This document shows positions 20,376-29,954 of a stretch of 64,000 nt of DNA, piece by piece. Both the position numbers and the translations under genes were made by a program. Each line of letters starts with the position of its first letter. Position 1 is the stretch's first letter. The DNA is from Protula sp. h YS-2021 (lineage: Eukaryota; Annelida; Polychaeta; Sabellida; Serpulidae), in contig OX457028.1 of assembly GCA_949752745.1 (NCBI GenBank), positions 20,506,352 to 20,570,351 of the forward strand, in the 5' to 3' direction. The notes below the pieces were generated by a model, which did no database searches, had not been told where the DNA came from, and worked only from the letters and a program-made list of their open reading frames with translations.

Positions 20376-21620
20376 TTTGCGAGTAGAGAAATAATAGAAT
20401 TATCTATTGACAATTTGATATATATGTCAGTTATATTTGTGAAGTTAATATTATTCGAATATTGTTGTGCATAGATAACATTATCCTTTTGTTATCGTAA
20501 TTGTTCTTTTTCTTATTGTTGTTTTTCCTTCACCTATCTTTTCTTTATTAATTTTGTGCTCTCTCTTTCACCCCTTTCTTTATCTTTTTTAAAACACAGT
20601 AACTAAGTGCAACTTATTTAAAATAACGAAAGAAACGTAACAGTATTCTTTTTTAATGTTTTACAGTTAACTATCGAAATGTTATATTTTATATGTTTAT
20701 ATGGATGTCGATACGGGGACAACAGAAATCTCATTCTTGATGCTGTAATTGTGAACGAATTGTATATTCCCCTTGGCAAGAAAAGCTACGGAATAAACGT
20801 GTGTCGCTTGGGAAAAAGAAATCTCCGTAATGCAAATAGTAGAACCAGATAGTCTTTTAACCTAGGACAACAAAAATCACCGTTATGTGCTCGTTATAAT
20901 GGTGCCTCGAAAGGATGGCATTTGATGTTTATCGAGCTGCTTTTCAATATTTGGAAAAAAGACTCGTTTTTCGACTAGCTCCCTTTAGGTGGTGAAACTG
21001 AAATTGATATAATACATCGCTATGCCGTTGGTGAAATGAAGTGTTCGTAATTTTAAAACAGCTGTTGCAAGTATTCTTATTTGGCATAACATAATGTCTT
21101 TCCTTTGACTGTGACCTTAATTGAGCTCAGGCACTGTTAAAAATCTACATTACACATATATAGTCTCTCGATTTTGATGAAAAAATGAATGGCCAGTTCA
21201 GAAAAAAAACCAGCACTTTAGACTGGTTTTCTAATTTCAATTTCCTGCTTTACCGTGCATGAAAAACATTTCTGATGACCCATATGCGTCATTGCATTCC
21301 TGAACTGGTGCATATAGATGGGAGGTTTTCTGGTTTTTTACTAATCCTGCTTCATTTCTAATTTCACAATTACATTTTTGTGTTTTGTCACAATGAGGAT
21401 TATAAACGAGAAAGAATAAAAGTTGTAATAAGAATAAGTTTATTCTAACTTTAAACTCTTCTACATAAAAATTTCATTTGCGCATAAACCATTCATGCAA
21501 AAATCATAATATTAGCATTCGACTTGTTATTAACACTTCTTATGGAAATCAGGAGGGCATTGCTGGAAACAAGTGCTTCGACAAACAAGACTTCCGTAAA
21601 AGAAGAAACAACATGAGTGA
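20376..21620. other. Stretch downstream of the DIRS-like pol relic
   Basis: A DIRS element would carry a tyrosine recombinase near here, but no R-H-R-Y-like block was recognised on either strand. A minus-strand stretch at about 20690-20780 reads open for some 30 codons without known motif. Otherwise nothing. Confidence 0.35.
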
Positions 21621-21624
21621 TAAA

Positions 21625-23162
21625 TTAAAGTAATATTGCGGAAATCCTGCTCGTCCACTCCTGCAAGAGAAAATCACGTGATTTTACTGACATATGGTTG
21701 AAAAAGTCTCTACTTCTTACTCTGTGAAACACGTAAGTTGCATGCGATAACATTTCAAGACGGCTTAGTGAATCCGCAAGTTTATTGTTTTCTGTAGGTA
21801 TGAACTGAGCGACCAGTTTTACATTATTAAAAGCACAATGAACCAATATTTCTCTAAGTAAATCGCTGCCAGTAGTATTTCTGATTGATCCAGAGTTTAT
21901 TGCGTGCAGCGTAGCCATGTTATCGGTGCAATTTTCTTGCAATTTTTAACGCAATGTGACCACTGTCTGACAGCCAGAGTAACGGTTGCAAGCTCCTTAA
22001 TATTAATATGCGCATTCACAAGCTGTGGGAAGTCGCATTCCCAATGTGCGTAAAACCAATCTTGAATGCGTGATTGATGAACAAGCGCCGCGCCGGCGCT
22101 GTGTAAGCTGGAGTCGGTGACAATATATGCAGCTTCGGGCTTCGCTTTTTTAAGGAAGAAAGACGTGCCATTGAAGTTGGTGCATATATTTGCAATAATG
22201 CGCAATGTAAGGCGTAGATTGCGTGATATGCGCGTGGGATGGTTTTGACATTTAAGTTGAGCCATGCGCTGAATGAGGCGTCGCATAGTAGGGCGCACGG
22301 CATGTATGACATTTGAAATCCAATTTAGGCGCCCAGTTAGGACTTGCAGATCACGCTTAGTGGCGCTTCTATAGCCATGTTGCCACGAATTCAGGGTCTG
22401 CAATATGTCCTGCAATTTGTCACTGGGGATAGACAACTCTTCCGTGCTGGAGTCTATGGTGGTACCGAGGAAAATAATTCACTGCGTGGGCGGGGAGCAC
22501 TTCTCCCAGCTTATGGTAAAATCAAGGTTTGTAAGAAGGCTTACTAATGTATCTATGGCCTCTTGACATTCCCGCCGTGTTGGCGCGGTCACAAAAAAGT
22601 CGTCGAGCATACAAATAACAGCACGGTGACCGCGACGATGCAGCATGCGAACTACAGTTTGCGTAATCCAATGGAACGTCCCTACGCTCAGTGACGCACC
22701 AAACGGTAAGCGGGTGTTAACCATGTAGGTGTAATATGTGTCCCCCTTGAACCACCATTTCAAACCAGTAGCGCGCTGCGAATCGGTACTTATAGGGGCA
22801 TGTCTGTAAGCCGACTTGAGGTCCACCTTCGCCACATACCAGTTTTTACCAATGAGGTTAACCGCGGTATCTACCGTAACAAAGGTATGTTTGTCCGGAT
22901 TTGCATAGTCGTTAACGCTTAGGCCTTCTGGTTGTGAACAGTCATGAATAATCCTAACTGCACTGTCTGGCTTGGGGACACATGAAATAGGACTGACAAC
23001 GTCTGTTTTATGATTAACTTTTACGTATCTTCCAAATTTTAATTCCTGTATGAGCTGTTCTTCAACTTTATCGCGGTATGTTATTTCTGCTTTACGGCTG
23101 TTAGGTAGCTCAACTTGAGAAAATGAGGTGCGGGGAGTGATGATGTCAAAGCCATTTTTCAA
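21625..23162 (-). pseudogene. DIRS-like retroelement pol (RT-RNase H), decayed
   Basis: Reading leftwards, 23162-22479 encodes an RT: a YRDKVEEQLIQELKFGRYVK lead, ISCVPKPDSAVRIIHDCSQP, VAKVDLKSAYRHAPI with the first catalytic Asp, LPFGASLSVGTFHWI, and MLDDFFV, the variant YxDD block typical of DIRS elements. A TGA at 22479-22481 interrupts, but the same frame goes on (IIFLGTTIDSS) to about 21940 and holds RNase H blocks: VTDSSLHSAGAAL, INIKELATV. A one-base frameshift near 21940 then gives TDNMATLHAINSGS and the closing NNKLADSLSRLE to about 21745. With one nonsense codon and one frameshift it is inactive but still easily readable. RNase H of this arrangement after LDDF-type RT, without protease or integrase, is the DIRS/Ngaro pattern. 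Confidence 0.85.
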
Positions 23163-23255
23163 ACCGTTTATGAGAAACTTTTTGTTCGTATCCGTTTCGA
23201 GTTCCGTTGTCCAAAGAGCCAGTTTATCCGTGAGTGGGTTAGGGACGCTAGTCTT

Positions 23256-24062
23256 TCAGTGGCGGCATTGAGGGTGCTGCCTGTGGCAGCCTGTTACGAA
23301 GCACACATGTGCAAACCTGCATTCTGCGCGATTGTAGCCCGTCGGAGTTTGGAAACTCTTGCAGATTTCTTTTCCACTGTGAGGGTCTGTTGGCGCGGGA
23401 ACTCGTGGTCTTTGGGCATTTTCCCGGGGGATTTTGACCGGTGTTGGCTTTGAAGCGTTGTCGAGGAAAGGTATTTCAGTCCCAAATGGAAGGAATCCTC
23501 TCTCCATTTGATCTGGCCCGCAGCCTGTTGGATCCGGTATTCCTGGTCAAAGAGCATCACCCTTTCACGTTCGTACGTTTGCAGATATTCACCGATCTTA
23601 ATCTGGTATTTAAGATAGCTGGCTATCTGGCCTTCGGTGGTCGCGAGTTTACCTGAGCGGATGAGTTCAAGCATAATGCGTGACGATCCAACCAGATATT
23701 GGGCGAGAGATGTCTCTTCAGCTTTGGGTTTTGGTCCCCGGTTGATAGTACTAATCGGAATGTTTCCTAATTCAACAGTATCTTCCTCATGGGGGTAACG
23801 ACAAGGCCGCAAAAGTCCTGAACGAGCAGGATTTTATTACCTGAACGTCGTCCTTGTTGTTGCCGTCGGGTTTCCCAAGCAGTTTATCCGCCTCCTGAAC
23901 TGATCTAAGCAGACCAGTGATATCGGTCTCCTTAAGCGTGTTGGCGTCCACGGGGGCCAAACTGCTGACTGAACTGTTCTTCTCTTTGTCACCTTTCCCT
24001 AATCCCTCAAGGATCCTTGTAAGGGCGATGGTTTGCCCCGCAGAAAGCTTCATTTTTGCCAT
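23256..24062 (-). pseudogene. DIRS-like gag, frameshifted
   Basis: Directly upstream of the pol on the same strand. ATG at 24062 opens MAKMKLSAGQTIALTRILEG and runs to about 23790; a shift leads to a second frame (to about 23450: SLAQYLVGSSRIMLELIRSG, YLQTYERERVMLFDQEYRIQ), and another shift to a third, ending at 23256, with CKSFQTPTGYNRAECRFAHV, CFVTGCHRQH, a CCCH-like zinc-binding tail of the kind seen at the end of DIRS gag. At least two frameshifts make it a pseudogene. The order gag then RT-RNase H supports a single element of at least 2.4 kb; terminal repeats were not found. Confidence 0.7.
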
Positions 24063-24765
24063 GTAATTGCTGTCTATGTCGGCTAGAAGCTCAAGGTCGT
24101 CAAGTTCAGTTTTTAATCAACTTATACACAGTTGCTTGTTTAATTTTCCTATCCAAAAGATATTTTGCAAAGTCTATTTTTTCCGCTAGTAAAGAAATAC
24201 CAAGAGAAAGGGCAAAGATGCGTGACCAGGGAATTAGGGATCATAGGTGTAAGAGTTATAACAAACGAACGCGGAAGACAGCACACAGGACAATGCACAA
24301 AAACTGACACGAGCGGCTCTCGAGTGTCTGAGATAGAGGATAACAAAAAAGGTGCATGTTGGGGCAGCGATAAAGCACGGTGTTGAGGGTCGTTTAACCA
24401 AAATTAACACCCTTAATTTTATAGTAATCCATGATCTATTGCATCAAAGGCCTTTCTAAAATATACGAAGATCAAACCGCGTATATGTTCTCATCTAGAG
24501 CGGAACATGCCACTTCTAACAATTTAATCAGATTTATTTTGCTTAAAAGTCGTACTGACTATTGCTTAGCAGTTATCAATAATTTTTTGAAGCGAGCATG
24601 GAATAGTTTCTGTAGGAATCTGGAAAATTGACATAACTGCGAAAGCTGCCTGTAATTATTTAAATTAGAATTATCTCCAGATTTAATCAGATGTAGAACC
24701 TTGTCAACCTTCATCTTATCAGGGAAAACACACGAAGTAAAGAATAAGTTTCATACATAACAAAC
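24063..24765. other. Gene-free stretch upstream of the DIRS-like gag
   Basis: This would hold the element's 5' end and flanking DNA. No clear inverted or direct terminal repeat could be matched with the downstream side. Nothing else is visible. Confidence 0.35.
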
Positions 24766-25055
24766 ATGCGCACTGGTCCCAAAAAAGAACCACGCATCGA
24801 TGCAAGTTGGATAGACATGTGCACTGGTCCGAAACACGCATCAACGTAAGTTCAATAAACATGCCCATCGGTCAGAAATAAGAACAGCGCATCAACGTAG
24901 GTTACATAAACACGCGCACAGGTTCGAAATTCGAACGGCGCTTCGACGCAAGTTAGAAAAATGTGCGCACTGTTCCAAAATGCAAACCGCGAATCGACAT
25001 GTGTGCTCGTCCGGAATGCAAACCGTACTTAGACGCAAGTTTAACAGAGCAATTC
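24766..25055 (+). repeat. Degenerate tandem repeat, about 55-65 bp unit
   Basis: Five or so copies share the pattern AACATGCGCACTGGTCC, then GAACxxCGCATCGACGCAAGTT, followed by a short AT linker (around 24766, 24824, 24858, 24907, 24963 and 25005). Copies are strongly diverged. Non-coding. Confidence 0.6.
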
Positions 25056-25321
25056 CCTTGCTCATGTACGCTGAAATTGGTCTTTTCGCTTTTTTTAAGC
25101 TGGGACTGCGTTCAGGGGGGATGTGGTCCAAAACTGACAAATTTTTGCGTACGTACGTTATAGCTGACCCTCTACCTATCGAGGTTGGATAGACGCCGAT
25201 TATCCGACCTCCAATCAACGTTGTAGGGTGGTTGCAAATGGAAATCGAAACAACGACTTTGTAAAGGCATCTGGGAAGCAATGCTGTATAGACTTTGGAA
25301 AAAATATTAGTTTAGAACTAC

Positions 25322-25415
25322 GGTAGAGCGTTGGTAGAGCGTTGGTAGAGAGTCGGTAGAGGGTTGGTCCTGTAATCCTATGGTCCCTGCTTCGAATCTA
25401 GCCAGGGGTGGAAAG
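25322..25415 (+). repeat. tRNA-derived repeat (Thr-like) with expanded D-arm
   Basis: GGTAGAGCGTTGGTAGAGCG, an A-box-like D-arm repeated three to four times in tandem, is followed by GGTCCTGTAATCC, which fits an anticodon arm with TGT (Thr), a short variable part and TGCTTCGAATCTAGC, a B-box with T-arm. An acceptor stem does not pair, so it is not a working tRNA. It is best read as a tRNA pseudogene or the head of a SINE. Confidence 0.45.
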
Positions 25416-26540
25416 CGGGGGATTGATCTTCGCTCAGATTGTCTCAGCTAAACGACTGCACAGGATTATTCACCACTACCGAATTGAAAAATTAGCACAA
25501 ATGATCGAGTCTTCCGGCCATCCTTTGGAAAAAAAAGAACCACGATCTAGGCAGCAGCAATCACAGTGTGGTCATCCCTTCGTCACAGTGCCCCCGCCTT
25601 CGGAACATTCGATAACGCAGAATATGTATCAAATCGATTTCCATGAATATTTTTCAAAAGCAGAAGGGAAAAACCTGCACCTCCTGCAATTCCTACATTG
25701 TATACATCTTCGTTTTGATCTTTTTTCAAAGTGACCTGCCATGGCTACTGTTTCCGGTGAGCGATAATATGACGAGGCTGTTGTTTTGTTTGTGGGCCCG
25801 ACGCCTATGCAACGTCGACTTTTCGACGTTTTTCCCACGATTTTCCAGCGTCTGCTCAACGTTGCACAAAAGACGTCGGAGACAGTTGGATTTTGGTTGC
25901 GGCCTAAAGCCACGTCTAAATAACGTTCAAAGATGTTGGTAGATGTTGATTTGTGGTCGCGACCAATCGCAACCAAACTACAACCAGACTTAATGTTATG
26001 GTTTGGTCAAGTCGACGTCACAACCTCAAATTGACATTTGAATGTTACTGGGACAGAACTTTGATCGGATGCATTATTGTAAAACAGGAAGCAATGCATT
26101 ATCTACCGTTGGTTATCACACCAGTGTGAATTTCTAATTTTGTGCAAAATAGGATTAACTATAAATATGTCCGTTGGAACATGGGTCCCCCAACGAACGG
26201 AAAAATCAGTTAAATATTACATCGATTTTAGAACGTGATGATAATTAAAAAAGAATCTATATTTTTTTTTGGGAATTTGAAGATCTAGGATTAGTAACGG
26301 TCTTGTTTGAAATAAGGACCTTGAATGACTTCTCAAAGACATAAAAATCCAGTCCACTTAAGTGGTCATCAATTCACCTGCAACATATATAGGTATAAAT
26401 ATCTATATAATATGTATGCTGTTATTTTACTGAAGTCCAAACAATCAGCGTCTTGTCTACAAAGTTTTTTTCAAACACAAAATGTATATATACATATGAA
26501 TTAAGAAAAACAACACTAGTAGTAGGGAAACGGGGGTTAT
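25416..26540. other. Gene-free stretch
   Basis: No recognised exon. A plus-strand frame at 25408-25734 and a minus-strand frame at 25629-25976 overlap and neither resembles a known protein. Around 25920-26010 words such as GGTCGCGACCAATCGCAACC and CAACCAxxCTACAACCAG form weak internal symmetry. Confidence 0.35.
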
Positions 26541-26544
26541 GGCC

Positions 26545-26690
26545 CAGGAAGTGACGTCATTCTGTCTGGACCGGAAGTGACGACATTGTGTCTGGACCGG
26601 AAGTGACGTCATAGATGTAGCCATGGTAACGTGACGTAGTCATGGCAACGAAGCATAGCTATGGTAACGTGACGTACCCATGTAGGCGTA
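26545..26690 (+). promoter_or_regulatory. Cluster of ETS/CRE-like composite motifs in a 26-bp tandem repeat
   Basis: GGAAGTGACGTCAT occurs at about 26547, 26573 (as GACGACAT) and 26599, exactly 26 bp apart, the last two preceded by CC, giving CCGGAAGTGACGTCA: an ETS site fused to a full CRE palindrome. It is followed by CCATGGTAACGTGACGTAGT, CATGGCAACG and TATGGTAACGTGACGTA, i.e. half-CREs beside RFX-like GGTAAC/GGCAAC half sites. Such composites are common in animal promoters, but no gene start is identified here, so a function is not shown. Confidence 0.4.
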
Positions 26691-26704
26691 ACCCTGATAA
26701 CAAA

Positions 26705-26925
26705 GTGATGACCTCCCCCCCCCCCCCAGGCGGCAGTCGGGACAGACCCTATAGTAAAAAGTGTGAACCTCCCCCCTTTAGGCGGCAGTCGGGACAGACC
26801 CTATGGCAAAAAAGTGTGGACCTCCCCCCCCCCTAGGCGGCAGTCGGGACAGACCCTATGGTAAAAAGTGTGGAACTCCCCCCCGGACATACTATCTACC
26901 GACCCCCCCCCCCCCCAAGGCGAGC
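26705..26925 (+). repeat. Tandem repeat with poly-C tracts, about 55-58 bp
   Basis: The block GGCGGCAGTCGGGACAGACC, CTATxGxAAAAAxGTGxxCC and a following C6-C14 run occurs three times in full (starting about 26729, 26780, 26837) with a partial fourth at 26880-26920. The low-complexity C runs explain the open frames seen on both strands. Confidence 0.75.
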
Positions 26926-28265
26926 AACATTTTGTCAAGTCAGCTGATAACAAGAGCTGTTTGGCGAGGTCTGAGTGGTATATGAGGGATGAGCACACCT
27001 CACTCCCCAACAACAACAGTGACAGCCATATCGGTAAGTGGTTATTTGCAAAAGTGGTTGTAAGCATTATTGGAAACTTTGTAAACAAAAAGTGGAAAAA
27101 CTGGGATAACTTTCGTTATATTTGACCGATTTGTATGGAAATTTCACTGTATGATTCAGTTTTATGTAAAGTTTTGCTATAAAGTGGTCATAGGCTATTT
27201 GACCAGTTTGTTTGGAGTTGAGAGAGACTAAAGTGGCGGTGAAAAATATCATATTGTACGTGCATATTTCAAAGACGGTAATAATACATATAAGAAAAAA
27301 AGTTCAATGAGATGTCCCATGAAAGAAGAATATTTACAGACAGAGAGAAATAGAGCGATAGCAAGAGCGGAAAAATTTTGATTGATATTTGCATATGAGA
27401 ATACACTGAGATAGCAAACAAAGAAAAAATAAAAGGAAGTGGCCGTTAGTCGCCTTTACGACATGCAGGCCACAGATGCAATTACCTATTCGAAGAAATC
27501 CCCCTGGGCCCTAACGGAAGAAAATAATATTCGTAAAAAACAAGGTATATAAATACGTTGTTTATTTTCATTTCAAAGTCCCGCACTACTCTCACAATTG
27601 TATGGAATTTTTCGAAAAGGGTGGAATCTGGCCCGCAGTCCTCGGCGCAGTGCGGGATTTTTTTTTCAAAAAGCGCTGGATTCCTGTGCAACCCGAGCAG
27701 CAGATTCAGCCCTTATGTGGTATATAGCCTTGTGCAGAGTGTGCAAGGATGTCAAGTCTTTCTCCTGTCGATAACCATGGAAACCTCAATATTCCAGTCG
27801 CTTAAAACCTATACCTTAAAAACTATACCTTGTTTACTATTTAATGTAAAAACATGTCTTTTGAAGCATATTATGTTTTATGGTACAGAAGTTTTACGTT
27901 CTTGCTACCTTAGTATGGTGGTACAGATATCCATGAAGTTATGTGGTAGAACTACAGATTTATTTAGGAATAAAAAAGGTGCCCTTTCTTCAAAATTATC
28001 TATATTGGTATGTTTTCTTCAAGTTTTTGTAGTTACTATTGGACAGGACTTTTGTCAAGGGCATTTTGTGGCAATTTTTCGATATATTTAAGCATACATA
28101 CTTCCTGCTTTGTCGGCTCATTGTCATATACAAATCTGACTTCCATCAATTTCTCACCGATTTCAAACAGGATTTACAACATACATATTTTCAATGCATA
28201 CGGTAGCAAAAATGTAGACAAGAAAGAGAAATGCTTTGGCAAACCATATACCAACTAAACAAAAA
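26926..28265. other. Gene-free stretch, possible SINE tail
   Basis: At about 27442-27515 the sequence GGCCGTTAGTCGCCTTTACG, ACATGCAGG and, at the end, CCCCCTGGGCCC resembles the conserved part of a SINE family that I recall from several invertebrates; this is memory-based and weak. The 177-codon plus-strand frame at 27558-28091 has no motif. Nothing else is recognised. Confidence 0.3.
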
Positions 28266-29005
28266 TGGACATGTCTCCCCCGCCCCCCCCCCCTAATCAA
28301 TCACGTGGAAAATGAGGAATAGAATAAAGCCATTTTAGAAGTTCATTATGCCCGGACGATAACGTCGCTTACCAGGGAAGGTTTTGTTGTGAAAAAAGAC
28401 ATTTCAAACATTGCAAATGTCACTTGAGTAATTGAAGAGGGGACCATAGTCCACGGTGTTTAGTGTTTTAAAAAATCGCCAAAAATACTTTTTTACAGAA
28501 AATGAAGAAAAACTTCGCAGTAAACATTTGCACTATATCTGGGTTCTTCTTGCCACGTTTCAGCCTAATCCAACAGTTTCGGAGATATCGCATCAATATG
28601 GCAAAAAACGGAAAAATCAGAAATTTAAAAAATCGCCAAAAATACATTTTCAGCGGAAATGTAGAAAAACTTCACAGTATACATTTGCGCTATATGTGTG
28701 TTCTTCTTGTGACGTCTGAGCCTTATCCAACGAACTGTTTTGGAGATTTAGCCTGCCAAAGTGAAAAAATGCACGAACCCCCCCCCCCCCCCTATATTCA
28801 AAAATTTGCCCAAAATAGAATTTTTTAAATAACGAAAAAAAAATAACACGGACTTCATCGACTCATTAATTTCATAAGAACTCACTGCGGACAGACGGAC
28901 GGACCTACAGACACATCATATACTATATATGTCTCCCTTAGGGGGAGACATATAGTACGAACCAGCATCTATATGCGTCTCCCCGCGGGCAGAGACATAT
29001 AATAA
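28266..29005 (+). mobile_element. Hairpin-ended element with 161-bp internal repeats, copy 1
   Basis: The left end reads GGACATGTCTCCCCC followed by a C-run. Inside are tandem copies of about 161 bp around AAAAATCGCCAAAAATAC, AAAxTTCxCAGTAxACATTT and GTTTCGGAGATAT. Then come a GCGGACAGACGGACGGAC box (about 28888-28905) and the hairpin TATGTCTCCCTTAGGGGGAG-ACATA (about 28927-28953). A second hairpin of the same type (TATGCGTCTCCCCGCGGGCA-GAGACATATAATAA) follows at about 28972-29005. The inverted copy at 53391-54320 shares ends, box and repeats. No enzyme is encoded. The open frames here are repeat by-products. Confidence 0.75.
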
Positions 29006-29954
29006 CGAGGCAGAAATAATGGTGCATTCATCATTTATTAGAACTCTAAAATGAGTGCTCCACAAATAATGTGCATATATTCCCGCGGTGTTACATTCAC
29101 AAGTGACTAAAATTTACTACAAGTTTAATCGACATTTAGAAAATGCTGACAGGCGAAACACTAGACTAAATGATTTTTTTAACGAAGAAATAATTTAACT
29201 GTTCATATTCCAAGGTCACTGGGTGGTAAACAGGCATTCATCAACGTTCCGACACTTATGTTTTTTCTGTGATCAATTCTCAACACAGCTACCAGACGAA
29301 GAAACACCCACGGCTTACCCCAACTTCAAATCTTTCAAATCATTTTAAAGCGTGGCACACTTATCACCGTTAGTTCAGAGATTGTTTACAACTCTATGGA
29401 AGTCGTTAACGGTTTCTGTCACTCACACGCACCCAGAAAATGTACATCTCAAAGCAAGCTTACTGCTTAAAAGACAACCAAAGCATGATTTTAAAGAAAG
29501 CGGGATTTTATCGCACAGCACGACCCTATTTCACACTACATATTGCCTTTAGTAATTCATCTATACAATCATTGGATATTCTCATTGTGTTTGCGCGATC
29601 CTTATCAAATTACGTCGTGCGCCGAACTGCTGACTCGCTACTCGACTGATATTCTCATGTTCCCCAGTGACTACCAACATATATCTGAGATTTTTTTTAA
29701 CAATGTCCCATTTTCCCACCAGAACTGTGAAAAAAACACGTGAGAGGGCTGAAAGTTCTGTAAAATGTACAGCAAATTATTTGTTTGAACACCATCTTAA
29801 TATTCTACTACTCTCGACAGTACACATGAACAAAGCCAGGACATGGTATAAATTGACGACTAAAACATTTACCGTGCTACATACAAGACAATCAGTTTAA
29901 GTAGGTTCACATATTAAATATATTGTTTCATTTTATTTAGTTATGTTGCTAGCA
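29006..29954. other. MOB4 downstream flank
   Basis: No gene was recognised. TTTATT at 29932-29937 gives AATAAA on the minus strand 18 nt past the MOB4 stop codon and may be its polyadenylation signal. The remaining sequence is unassigned. Confidence 0.4.

Noticed and set aside
27558..28091. 177-aa plus-strand frame
   Set aside because: No domain or repeat match; Phe/Ser/Leu-rich translation typical of AT-rich non-coding DNA.
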